64,000 bases of DNA from positions 806,001-870,000 of the forward strand of contig OY843749.1 in NCBI GenBank assembly GCA_963693025.1, given 5' to 3'. Positions 1 to 7,085 of the stretch are shown here, in pieces. The notes below the pieces were generated by a model. The model was not told the origin of the DNA, did no database searches, and was given only the letters and a program-made list of their open reading frames with translations. The stretch comes from JAHRAW01 sp963693025 (lineage in GTDB: Bacteria > Pseudomonadota > Gammaproteobacteria > Arenicellales > Poriferihabitantaceae). The position numbers and the translations under genes were made by a program. Positions within the stretch are counted from its first letter, which is position 1. Each line of letters begins with the position of its first letter.

Positions 1-940
1 CGCATACGCCGGCTTGCGCGTGGTCGCAGCGCGGCGCGAAGTTGCAACCGTCGGGGCGCTCGTGCGGCAGAGGAAGTTGCCCGCGAATCGGCACCAGCGG
101 GCGCGCGTTTTTATCGGTGCCGGGCAATGGGATGGACGAGAACAGCCCGCGCGTGTATGGGTGGCGCATGTGGTCGAACACTTCCCCGACCGTGCCTTCT
201 TCCACCACTTCGCCCGAATACATCACCGCGATGCGGTCGCAGGTTTCCAGGATGAGGCCGAGGTTGTGCGAAATGTAAATCATCGAAGTGCCGAACTCCG
301 ACGAGATGTTGCGAATCAATTCGATGATGCCGGCTTCGACCGTGACATCCAGCGCCGTGGTCGGCTCGTCCAGCAGCAGCAACGCCGGGTTTGACAGCAA
401 CGCCATGGCGATGACCACGCGCTGTTGTTGGCCGCCGGAAATCTGGTGGGGGTAACTGTCGAAGATGCGCTGCGGGTCGGGCAGGCGCATGTTGTCGAGC
501 ATTTTCAACGCGCGTTCGCGCGCTTCCGACACCGAGACTTTGTCGTGATACAGCGGCACCTCCATCAACTGCTCGCCGGCGCGCATGGACGGATTGAGCG
601 ACGCCATCGGCTCCTGATACACCATCGAGATGCGCGAGCCGCGCAACTGGCGCAACTCCTCCTCGCCCATCGCGGTCATGTCGCGCCCCTGAAACGAAAT
701 CTCGCCGCTCTTGATGCCGCCGTTCTTGCCCATATACTGCATCACCGCCAGCGCCACGGTGGACTTGCCGCAACCCGACTCGCCGACGATGCCAATCGCT
801 TCGCCCGGTTTGACGCTCAGGTTGAAATCGACCACCGCAGGGATTTCACCGGCGCGCGTGTAGTAGGAGATGCAAAGGTCTTTGCACTCTAAGATGGGCG
901 ACTGGTCGTTGTTGGTTTGGGTTTGGGTTGCCATTGTCAT
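1..940 (-). CDS. Oligopeptide/dipeptide-type ABC transporter ATPase (DppD/OppD-like), 3' end outside window
   Basis: This is the ATP-hydrolysing subunit of a peptide- or opine-type ABC importer at the inner face of the cytoplasmic membrane. Reading the minus strand from ATG at 940 gives MTMATQTQTNNDQSPILEC, a Walker A GESGCGKST, a Q-loop MVYQEPMASLNPS, the signature SGGQQQR and a Walker B LLLLDEPTTALD followed by the switch-region ISHN. The last readable part is the Cys-rich oligopeptide C-terminal region (NFAPRCDHAQAGVC), which continues past base 1. The frame has no stop in the window. It starts 6 nt after the permease stop, so it is co-transcribed. An ATG at 934 is an alternative start. 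The substrate cannot be deduced from the ATPase. Confidence 0.93.
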   Translation of the reverse strand, partial: MTMATQTQTNNDQSPILECKDLCISYYTRAGEIPAVVDFNLSVKPGEAIGIVGESGCGKSTVALAVMQYMGKNGGIKSGEISFQGRDMTAMGEEELRQLRGSRISMVYQEPMASLNPSMRAGEQLMEVPLYHDKVSVSEARERALKMLDNMRLPDPQRIFDSYPHQISGGQQQRVVIAMALLSNPALLLLDEPTTALDVTVEAGIIELIRNISSEFGTSMIYISHNLGLILETCDRIAVMYSGEVVEEGTVGEVFDHMRHPYTRGLFSSIPLPGTDKNARPLVPIRGQLPLPHERPDGCNFAPRCDHAQAGVC

Positions 941-946
941 TCCAAC

Positions 947-1909
947 CTAATCGCGCAGGGAAATTTCACGCAAGCCATCGGCGAGCAGGTTGAAGCCGAG
1001 AATCAGCGATGAGATGGCGATGCACGGCGACAGCGTCATGTGCGGGAAGGCGAGCGCCATCTGCCGCGTTTCGTTGACCATGCCGCCCCAGTCCGGGTCC
1101 GGCGGCGGCAGGCCGAGGCCGAGGAAGCCGAGCACGCCGATGGTGATAATCACGTAGCCGAGGCGCAAGCAGGCGTCGACGATGAGGGGCCCGCGCGCGT
1201 TCGGCAGCAGTTCAACCAGCATGATATACCAGTGCGATTCGCCGCGCGTCTGCGCCGCGAAGATGTAGTCGCGCGTGCGCAGGTCGAGCACCAGGCCGCG
1301 CACGATGCGCATGATGCCCGGCGAGGAGGCGAAGGTGATGGCGATGATGATGTTGATGCCGGACGCGCCGATGATGGCGATGATGATGATATACAACACC
1401 AGCACCGGGAACGACAGGATGATGTCGGAGATGCGCGACAGAATGTCGTCCGTCCAGCCGCCGCGATAACCCGCGGCGACGCCCATGAGGATGCCGACGG
1501 TGTATGCCGCGAGCGTCGCCAGCGGCGCGTAAAACAGCACCGTGCGCGTGCCCCAGATGATGCGCGAGAGGATGTCGCGCCCGAGATGGTCGGCGCCGAG
1601 CCAGAAGGTCAGGGTGTTTTGCTGCGACTCCGCCATGTATCTGCCGAGCGCCGACAACTCGGCGGACACCGGCAACGGCACCACCGTGCCCGGTTTGGCG
1701 AACGGCATGATGGGCTGGTTGGGGTCGATGGGCGCAATCCACGGCGCGAACACCGCGACCAGCACCCAGAACAGCACGATGATTGCGCCCGCCAGTCCGA
1801 CCCAACTCTCGCGTAGGCGCCCGACCGATGCCAGCGCGCGCCACAGCGCACAGCCGATGGCGACGGCGCGCGACTGCGTGGCGGTGGTGGAAGTGTCGGC
1901 GGTGTTCAT
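947..1909 (-). CDS. ABC transporter permease, DppC/OppC-like
   Basis: This is one of the two inner-membrane channel subunits of the peptide-type importer. The 320-residue product is normal length for DppC/OppC. It has a cytoplasmic N-terminus, a first membrane helix near residues 38-58 (AGAIIVLFWVLVAVFAPWI), the OppC-type extracytoplasmic stretch ending HLGRDILSRIIWGTR, and the binding-protein-dependent permease core. The EAA-type coupling loop is replaced by SHWYIMLVELLPNARGPLIV, as is usual in this family. It lies 18 nt after the DppB-like gene and 6 nt before the ATPase. ATG at 1909 has only a weak GAGCGAGCA ribosome site. Confidence 0.93.
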   Translation of the reverse strand: MNTADTSTTATQSRAVAIGCALWRALASVGRLRESWVGLAGAIIVLFWVLVAVFAPWIAPIDPNQPIMPFAKPGTVVPLPVSAELSALGRYMAESQQNTLTFWLGADHLGRDILSRIIWGTRTVLFYAPLATLAAYTVGILMGVAAGYRGGWTDDILSRISDIILSFPVLVLYIIIIAIIGASGINIIIAITFASSPGIMRIVRGLVLDLRTRDYIFAAQTRGESHWYIMLVELLPNARGPLIVDACLRLGYVIITIGVLGFLGLGLPPPDPDWGGMVNETRQMALAFPHMTLSPCIAISSLILGFNLLADGLREISLRD

Positions 1910-1927
1910 TGCTCGCTCGGCGTGCGC

Positions 1928-2863
1928 TCAGTTGAAACGGATGCGCGGGTTGAGCAGGGTGTAGCCAATATCGGCGAGCATCTGCGTGGTCACCGCCACC
2001 GCCACGGCAATCATCGCGCACGCTTCGAGCAGGGCGATGTCGTTGTTGAGCGAGGCTTCCAGCAACAACGCGCCGAAGCCTTTGTAGGCGAAGTAAAACT
2101 CGACCACGATGACGCCGGACAGCAGCCAGTTGATTTGCAGCATAATCACGGTGAACGGCGCGATGAGCGCGTTGCGCAAGGCGTGTCCGAGAATCACTTT
2201 CTTATACGGCAGCCCTTTCAGCACCGCCGTGCGGATATATTGCGAGGTCATCACTTCCGCCATTGAGGCGCGTGTCATGCGCGCGACGTAGCCGAAGTCA
2301 TACACCACCAGCACCATCACCGGCAACACCAACTGCGTCCAGTCAAAGCCGTCCGACATGCTGGATGTGCCCGGCAACCACTGCAAGCCGAACACAAAAA
2401 TGGCGGCGAAAAACACCGCGCTGGCGAACTCCGGCACCGAGGTGGTGAGGATGCCGACAACCGACAATGAGCGGTCGAGTTTGGAGCCTTCGCGCATCCC
2501 CGACAGCACGCCGAACGCCAGCGAGATTGGAATCATGATGGCGAAAGTCCAGAAGCCGAGGATGGCGGTGTTCCACAATCGCGGCAGCAGGATTTCCGAG
2601 ACCGGCGCCTTGAAGCGAATCGAGGTGCCGAGGTCGCCGGTGACAAAGCCGCCGAGCCAGCGGCCGTAGCGCACCACGAGCGCGTCGTTGTAACCATGCT
2701 CTTCGCGCCACAATTCTTTTTGATGGTCGGAGGCGAACTGCCCGAGCACGCGCGTGGCCGGGTCGCCGGCGAACTCGGTGTTGAGCAGCCCGAACAAAAT
2801 CACCGACACCACGAACATGGTGAAGATCATGAAACCGGTGCGCTTGGCGATTAGGAGAAGCAT
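1928..2863 (-). CDS. ABC transporter permease, DppB/OppB-like
   Basis: This is the second inner-membrane permease of the importer, 311 residues, typical for DppB. It begins with a membrane helix (MLLLIAKRTGFMIFTMFVVSVILFGLL). It then has the periplasmic region ending RYGRWLGGFVTGDLGTSI, a hallmark of OppB/DppB proteins, and five further hydrophobic segments. The coupling loop contains YIRTAVLKGLPYKKVILGHALRNA, close to the canonical RTARAKGL pattern. It follows the small membrane ORF at 2948-3049 and precedes the DppC-like gene. No clear Shine-Dalgarno is visible before ATG 2863. Family is certain; substrate is not. Confidence 0.93.
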   Translation of the reverse strand: MLLLIAKRTGFMIFTMFVVSVILFGLLNTEFAGDPATRVLGQFASDHQKELWREEHGYNDALVVRYGRWLGGFVTGDLGTSIRFKAPVSEILLPRLWNTAILGFWTFAIMIPISLAFGVLSGMREGSKLDRSLSVVGILTTSVPEFASAVFFAAIFVFGLQWLPGTSSMSDGFDWTQLVLPVMVLVVYDFGYVARMTRASMAEVMTSQYIRTAVLKGLPYKKVILGHALRNALIAPFTVIMLQINWLLSGVIVVEFYFAYKGFGALLLEASLNNDIALLEACAMIAVAVAVTTQMLADIGYTLLNPRIRFN

Positions 2864-2947
2864 GGGCGTTGGCTTGGATTGGGATGCGGTGCGCGAGTGC
2901 GGTGGGCGCGCGAAAATGAAAAACGCGCCGGCGACACTCGCGCCAGT

Positions 2948-3049
2948 TTACTCTTTGGGTTTTCGCCGGCGCTCAAAGTAGCGCGCAACCAAACCCGCGG
3001 CAATTAGCGTAGTCATCAGTATTACGGCAAGAAGCGCTGCTGGATCCAT
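2948..3049 (-). CDS. 33-residue single-span membrane peptide inside the ABC importer operon
   Basis: The minus strand reads MDPAALLAVILMTTLIAAGL followed by VARYFERRRKPKE and TAA. One hydrophobic helix (residues 4-22) is followed by a strongly basic tail, so an N-out/C-in orientation fits the positive-inside rule. A strong Shine-Dalgarno (GGGGGAA) lies 5-6 nt before the ATG, much better than those of the neighbouring permeases, which argues for real translation. It sits between the binding protein (ends 3129) and the DppB-like permease (starts 2863). A similar short membrane peptide with a basic tail occurs at 19651-19749. A role as a small transporter accessory subunit is inference. Confidence 0.6.
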   Translation of the reverse strand: MDPAALLAVILMTTLIAAGLVARYFERRRKPKE

Positions 3050-3128
3050 CGTTATTCCCCCCAATGTGCGCCGGCGACAACGCCGGCGGCAATCGCAAAG
3101 CGACACGCCGCCGGCGGAGTCTCGCGGC

Positions 3129-4844
3129 TCAGCTGACGCTTACGTCGTGGAAGCGGTAATACAGCGTCGGGTGGATTTGCAGGTTTTCCACCTTGTCGGA
3201 CACCGCCGTGAACACCGAGCGGAAGAACGGCTGCACCAGCACCGCCTCGTCTTGCAGAATCTGCTCGACCTTCTCCATCTTGGCGCGGCGCGCTTCCGCA
3301 TCCAGCAACGCTTCGGCTTCGTCCAGCGCTTTGTCAAACTCAGGGTTGTTCAAGCCGGTCTCGTTCCACGGCACGCCGGCGCGATACGCCAGCGACAGCA
3401 CCATCGTGCCGAGCGGGCGGTGCGTCCACGAAGTAATCGAGAACGGCGCCTTGTCCCACTCGTCCCAATACTTCGCCGCCGGCATCACATTCAGGTTGAT
3501 GGTGATGCCCGCTTTGGCGGCGTCTTCTTTCAGCACCGCCACCGAATCCTGCTCCCAGTTGCCGTCGGTGTTGCCGACGTTGCACGAGATTTCGAGCGGG
3601 TTGTCGGGACCGTAGCCGGCTTCCTTGAGCAGTTTCTTGGCTTCGCGGATGTTCTGCCGGAAGGATTTCAGTTTGAAGTATTCGGGATGCGTCTTGGCGA
3701 CATGATGATGTTCGCCGACGATGCCGAGCCCCTGGTGCGCGACTTTCAAGTTGCGCTTGGCGTCGCAGCACAGTTGCACCGCACGGCGCACGCGGCGGTC
3801 GTCGAACGGCGCGTTGTTGACGTTCATGCGAATCACGCCGACCTTGTGCGTGGCAATCTGCTGCAGCGAGATGCCGGGGATTTGCTTGGCGGCGTCCGCC
3901 GTGCTTAATTTCAACTCATACATAGAGTCGATTTGCCCGGAGGCGATCGCCGACAGATACGCGCCGGCATCCTGCCCGAGGTCGATGACGCGAATCTCGT
4001 CCAGATTGGCGTCGCCGTTCCAGTTGACGCCCGCGCGTTTTTTCAGCACCGCCAACTCGCCGACGCGGAACTCGCTCAGCGTGTAAGGTCCCGTGCCGAC
4101 CGGATTTTTGCTGAGGTCTTTGCCTTGCGCCTCGAAATCGCGGTGCACGATGGTGGTCGGATAGTTATACAGGTTCTCCGGCATCGACAGCGACGGCTTC
4201 GGCAGGTTGAGGCGCACGGTGTGGTCGTCCACGGCCTCGACCACGCCCGGTATCATCTCCTTAATCGCGTTGCCTTCGTCGTCCTTGCCGGCTTCGCGCA
4301 ACATCGCCGAGAACAGCCCGAGATTGCTTGAGCCGGTCGCCGGGTCGAGCCAGCGCGTGAAGTTATACACCACATCCTCGGCGTTGAAGTCATCGCCGTT
4401 CGACCACTTGACGCCTTTTTGCAGGTGGAAAGTCCAAGTTTTGAGGTCGTCGGACGCTTCCCACTGGCGCGCCAGATAGGGGCGCGTGATGTTGTCGGGA
4501 CCGGTCAGCGTCATAAACTCGCAAATGTGGCGCGAAACCACCGACTTCTCGACCCAGTCGAAGGTCGCCGGGTCGGCCATTTCCTGCACGACCATGCCGA
4601 AGCGCAGCGTGCCGCCTTTCTTTTGCGCGTGCGCCGGCGTGAGCATCGGCGGCAGGATTTGCTCGCCGACGATGGCGGATGCCATACCGTAGGCGATGGG
4701 GGCGCTGACGCCCAGCAAGGCGGCGGTGCGGATGAATTCGCGGCGCGAGCATTTACCCTCGGCGAGCGCGTCTTTCATTTGCTCGACGCCCGGATGTTGC
4801 TGCTTGGGGTCGCGCATCAGGTGGCTATTTCGGAATTTAAGCAT
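3129..4844 (-). CDS. Periplasmic substrate-binding protein, SBP_bac_5 (peptide/opine) family, Tat-exported
   Basis: This 571-residue solute receptor is the first gene of the importer operon. The N-terminus carries a twin-arginine signal: CSRREFIRTAALLGVSAPIA at residues 32-51 with SRREF as the Tat box, so it is probably exported folded. The family 5 fold is visible in LARQWEASDDLKTWTFHLQKGVKWSNG, the hinge NPVGTGPYTLSEF and RRAVQL. ATG 4844 is supported by AGAGG 7 nt upstream. The operon downstream holds the small membrane peptide, two permeases and the ATPase. Family 5 proteins bind di/oligopeptides, opines, nickel or sugars; the ligand here cannot be told from sequence alone. Confidence 0.93.
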   Translation of the reverse strand: MLKFRNSHLMRDPKQQHPGVEQMKDALAEGKCSRREFIRTAALLGVSAPIAYGMASAIVGEQILPPMLTPAHAQKKGGTLRFGMVVQEMADPATFDWVEKSVVSRHICEFMTLTGPDNITRPYLARQWEASDDLKTWTFHLQKGVKWSNGDDFNAEDVVYNFTRWLDPATGSSNLGLFSAMLREAGKDDEGNAIKEMIPGVVEAVDDHTVRLNLPKPSLSMPENLYNYPTTIVHRDFEAQGKDLSKNPVGTGPYTLSEFRVGELAVLKKRAGVNWNGDANLDEIRVIDLGQDAGAYLSAIASGQIDSMYELKLSTADAAKQIPGISLQQIATHKVGVIRMNVNNAPFDDRRVRRAVQLCCDAKRNLKVAHQGLGIVGEHHHVAKTHPEYFKLKSFRQNIREAKKLLKEAGYGPDNPLEISCNVGNTDGNWEQDSVAVLKEDAAKAGITINLNVMPAAKYWDEWDKAPFSITSWTHRPLGTMVLSLAYRAGVPWNETGLNNPEFDKALDEAEALLDAEARRAKMEKVEQILQDEAVLVQPFFRSVFTAVSDKVENLQIHPTLYYRFHDVSVS

Positions 4845-5165
4845 TGTTTTACCTCTGTATGGTGTTGATAATGTTTGTGAAAATCTAATTTGGTTCTAAT
4901 TCCTATCGGTCGGTTACCGCGCTAGCACGCATACCAACCAAGTGCATTAGCGGGGAAAATAACACAACAAAACGGCGCGCGCAAACCGAATGGGCGAAAA
5001 ACGGCATCAAAAACGACATCGGCGGGCGGCGCGGGTGTATAAAACCGCTTGTCATCAATGCGAAAAAGCGGGTTTACAAGCCGGGTCAGCACGCTTAAAT
5101 TGTCGCCAGCGTCGCCACCAATCGTTGTGTGGCGGTCAATTTCAACTTTCATTGAGGCTACGACC
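4845..5165. other. Intergenic region between divergent ABC operon and small peptide gene
   Basis: About 320 bp without a convincing gene. It must hold the promoters of both divergent units. AT-rich sequence lies near 4850-4905 on the ABC side (AACATTATC on the minus strand). A minus-strand frame across 4922-5287 runs antisense through the small peptide gene and looks like a shadow. I see no terminator or repeat here. Confidence 0.4.
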
Positions 5166-5333
5166 ATGAAAAAAGCAAACACGAAACGCAACCAGCCGGC
5201 GAAGAAAAGCACGGTGAAAAAGCAAGACGAGAAGCGCGACGAGAATTTGTCCAAAGACGAACTGGAAAAAATCTCCGCAGCGCGCATCGCCGGCTTGACC
5301 TATCGTCACGGCCAAGGCAGCGAAAGCATCTAA
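5166..5333 (+). CDS. 55-residue lysine-rich peptide with leader-like C-terminal motif
   Basis: The peptide starts MKKANTKRNQPAKKSTVKKQ, is very basic for 20 residues, then turns acidic (DEKRDENLSKDELEKIS) and ends AARIAGLTYRHGQGSESI. ATG 5166 is preceded by GAGG at about 10 nt, and a strong intrinsic terminator follows at 5374-5411, so it looks like a free-standing expressed gene. The LSKDELEKIS block resembles leaders of ribosomally made peptides (LSxEELxxIxGG), but the double glycine is absent and no maturation gene is adjacent. A small nucleic-acid-binding protein is the alternative. I do not recognise the family. Confidence 0.6.
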   Translation: MKKANTKRNQPAKKSTVKKQDEKRDENLSKDELEKISAARIAGLTYRHGQGSESI

Positions 5334-5373
5334 ACCCCCGCCCGCCATGACGGGGCGTTTAGGCGCCTTCATC

Positions 5374-5411
5374 AAAAACCCGGAATGGTGTTTGCTGTTC
5401 CGGGTTTTTTT
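5374..5411 (+). terminator. Intrinsic terminator after the 55-residue peptide gene
   Basis: AACCCGGAA (5377-5385) pairs perfectly with TTCCGGGTT (5398-5406) across a 12-nt loop and runs into a T tract to 5411. This is a textbook rho-independent terminator 40 nt after the stop codon. Confidence 0.85.
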
Positions 5412-5454
5412 GGAGTGCTATCAGGTGAAGTTGACAAACAAAAAACAACCATCT

Positions 5455-5600
5455 CGTCATTGTTTGTATCATCCCTGATACAAATCCTTCGAGCTTACGC
5501 GAAAATCCGCTCCCGGCGGATTTTTCTCGAATGGTAGAAAATAACCCACTGCCCGTCATTCTCGAACGGTAGAAAATAGGGCGCCCCCTACTTCGTCATT
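5455..5600. repeat. Dispersed modular palindromic repeat, copy A (left of IS110 element)
   Basis: This copy holds three recognisable modules: a GTATCATCCCTGATAC palindrome, the hairpin AAAATCCGC-loop-GCGGATTTT, and two CGTCATTCTCGAACGGTAG-type ends. It finishes at CTTCGTCATT (5591-5600), where the IS110 element begins. The other half of the interrupted repeat resumes at 6812. Confidence 0.85.
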
Positions 5601-5614
5601 TATATGTTCAGTTT

Positions 5615-5783
5615 ACCCCCTATTCAGGCCAGAGTAGAGGGTGGGCGCGAGGGGTGAACCGGTTCGTCATGTGCTGGGCAGGTGTCATTGATTCCTGCTG
5701 CAGCGTTCGAGAGTACGGACCCCTCGCGCCGTTGTTGCCGCGAACAGATGCTTGGGGATAATGCCCCGTATATAAGTGTGCGG
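5615..5783 (+). ncRNA. Candidate IS110 bridge RNA with target- and donor-binding loops
   Basis: A 5' hairpin (5615-5622 with 5635-5642) is followed by a perfect 12-bp stem, GGCGCGAGGGGT (5644-5655) with ACCCCTCGCGCC (5719-5730). This encloses an internal loop with an inner hairpin (GCAGG/CCTGC, 5678-5698). Its 5' strand holds TTCGTCAT (5663-5670), identical to the left flank of the insertion. Its 3' strand holds CGTTCGAG (5704-5711), the reverse complement of the right flank apart from one G-U wobble. A second structure (CCGC 5738-5741 with GCGG 5780-5783, inner GGGG/CCCC) carries ACAGATGCT (5744-5752), matching the element's right end. It also carries GTATATAAG (5768-5776), complementary to CT plus the element's left end with wobbles. 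This is the two-loop layout established for IS110/IS621 bridge RNAs. Transcript ends are not known. Confidence 0.8.
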
Positions 5784-5843
5784 AAACAGCACTGATGTTA
5801 ACTCATTTTAACCCTTTTGTTGCTTTTGTTAGGAGGTGCTTTG

Positions 5844-6794
5844 ATGAAGAAGTTTGCGGGTATTGATGTGGGCAAAGCGTATTTGGATGTGTGGTTGCCG
5901 GGCGGTCTTTCGCAGCAGTTTAGCAACGACGATGCTGGTTTTCCGGCGCTGTTGGTTTGGTTGCGCGACAACGCGGTGGAGCAGGTGGCTTGCGATGCGT
6001 CCAGTTATGAGCGCCATCTGGTGCGCGCGCTGCATGCGGCGCGGATGCCGGTGAAAGTGGTGCATCCGGTGCGAGCCAAAGACTACGCGAAATCGTGCGG
6101 TCGGTTGGCGAAGACCGACCAGTTGGATGCGCAGACGCTGGCTGAGTTTGCGACGCTGATGAAGTTGCCGCCGACGCCGGCGCGTAGCGCGGAGAGTCAA
6201 GCGTTGTGCGACTTGATGAAGCGTCGCGAGCAGTTGGTGAAGCAGCAAGTGCAGGAGAAGAACCGGCTGGAGAAGCGTCCGGATGAGGTCGTTGAGGCAT
6301 CGTGCCAGCGGCACCTGGCGTGGCTGGATGGGGAGATTGAAGTGGTGAGTAAAGCCTGCCGCGAGTGCGTGCGTGCGGCGCCGGAGTTGGCTGAGCGCGC
6401 GGCGTTGTATCAGAGTGTCATCGGTGTCGGCGAAGTGATTGCGATGACCCTGCTGGCATATCTGCCGGAGTTGGGGCAAGTGAGCGATCGGCGGATTGCG
6501 GCGCTGATGGGCGTGGCGCCGTATTCGCGCGACAGCGGCAAGATGCGCGGCCAGCGCAGCATCCGCGGCGGTCGCTCGCAGCCGCGCTGCGCGTTTTACA
6601 TGGGAGCGGTGTCGGCGTGCCGTTATAACCACGAGATGAAGGCGTTTTACGAGCGCCTACGCGCCCGCGGCAAACCGCCCAAAGTGGCGCAAGTGGCAGT
6701 CATGCGAAAACTGCTAACCCAACTAAACGCAGTCGCCAAACGCGGCACCCCATGGCAGCAAAACTACACGCCGCCGGCGGTAAATATCGCTTGA
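5844..6794 (+). CDS. IS110-family transposase/recombinase (DEDD + Tnp domains)
   Basis: This 316-residue recombinase is close to the length of IS621-type enzymes. The N-terminal RuvC-like DEDD domain begins MKKFAGIDVGKAYLDVWLPG (first Asp at residue 7) and includes KTDQLDAQTLAEFA. A coiled linker rich in Glu/Lys/Gln follows (residues 120-165). The C-terminal Tnp domain shows GVGEVIAMTLLAYLPELG, MGVAPYSRDSGKMRGQRSIRGG and AFYMGAVSA, where the family's catalytic serine lies. ATG 5844 is chosen because AGGAGG sits 7 nt upstream (5831-5836); the frame is open further up but without a good site. The enzyme is expected to excise and insert the element through a circular intermediate, guided by the RNA encoded just upstream. 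Confidence 0.93.
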   Translation: MKKFAGIDVGKAYLDVWLPGGLSQQFSNDDAGFPALLVWLRDNAVEQVACDASSYERHLVRALHAARMPVKVVHPVRAKDYAKSCGRLAKTDQLDAQTLAEFATLMKLPPTPARSAESQALCDLMKRREQLVKQQVQEKNRLEKRPDEVVEASCQRHLAWLDGEIEVVSKACRECVRAAPELAERAALYQSVIGVGEVIAMTLLAYLPELGQVSDRRIAALMGVAPYSRDSGKMRGQRSIRGGRSQPRCAFYMGAVSACRYNHEMKAFYERLRARGKPPKVAQVAVMRKLLTQLNAVAKRGTPWQQNYTPPAVNIA

Positions 6795-6811
6795 TTTTTA
6801 ACACAGATACT

Positions 6812-7079
6812 CTCGAGCGTTAGCGCCCGTTGCCGCGTAGCGGCTTACGGGCGCTTACGTCCTCGGGAATCTCCCTAAGACTAGCGCTGAGCCCAAACAA
6901 AGCCGTTATTTCTGTTTGAGAGGCTGGGGGGGGTGGCGGCTTACTCGCCGCCTGCTTTGCTTGCTTTGTTCAAGTTCGTGCCAACCTTAGGGAGATTCCC
7001 GAGGTCGTAAGTGTCCGGTAAGCCGCCGCTTAAAAGAAAAGGCGCGGCGGCAACGGACACTAACGCTCGAGAATGACGA
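6812..7079. repeat. Dispersed modular palindromic repeat, copy B (right of IS110 element)
   Basis: Begins CTCGAGCGTTAG. The left arm is the GCGCCCGTTGCCGCGTAGCG type, the middle is GGGAATCTCCCTAAG...CTTAGGGAGATTCCC, and the right arm is the GTGTCCG...CGGCGGCAACGGACAC type. It ends CTAACGCTCGAGAATGACG. It also contains an internal GGGGGGGTGG run. Its right edge lies 6 bp after the stop codon of the giant adhesin, so it may act as that gene's transcription terminator. Confidence 0.9.
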
Positions 7080-7085
7080 AGTTGG

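Larger units (their letters stand above)
5601..6811 (+). mobile_element. IS110-family insertion sequence, about 1.21 kb, inserted in a dispersed repeat
   Basis: Boundaries come from comparing the flanks with uninterrupted repeat copies, which read TTCGTCATTCTCGAGCG (for example at 19302-19318). Here TTCGTCATT ends at 5600, the element begins TATATGTTCAG, and the right end ACAGATACT (6803-6811) is followed by CTCGAGCG. There are no terminal inverted repeats and no target duplication, as expected for IS110. The left flank ends in core TT and the right end carries CT at 6810-6811. The element holds a 243-bp noncoding left end and one recombinase gene. It looks intact and possibly active. Confidence 0.85.

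Noticed and set aside
111..773. 220-codon minus-strand frame near the left edge
   Set aside because: It is the out-of-phase shadow of the real ABC ATPase, whose frame shows Walker A, signature and Walker B and runs off the edge.
4922..5287. 121-codon minus-strand frame opposite the 55-residue peptide gene
   Set aside because: Its Phe/Ser-rich start is the complement of the Lys-rich peptide; the plus-strand gene has both ribosome site and terminator.
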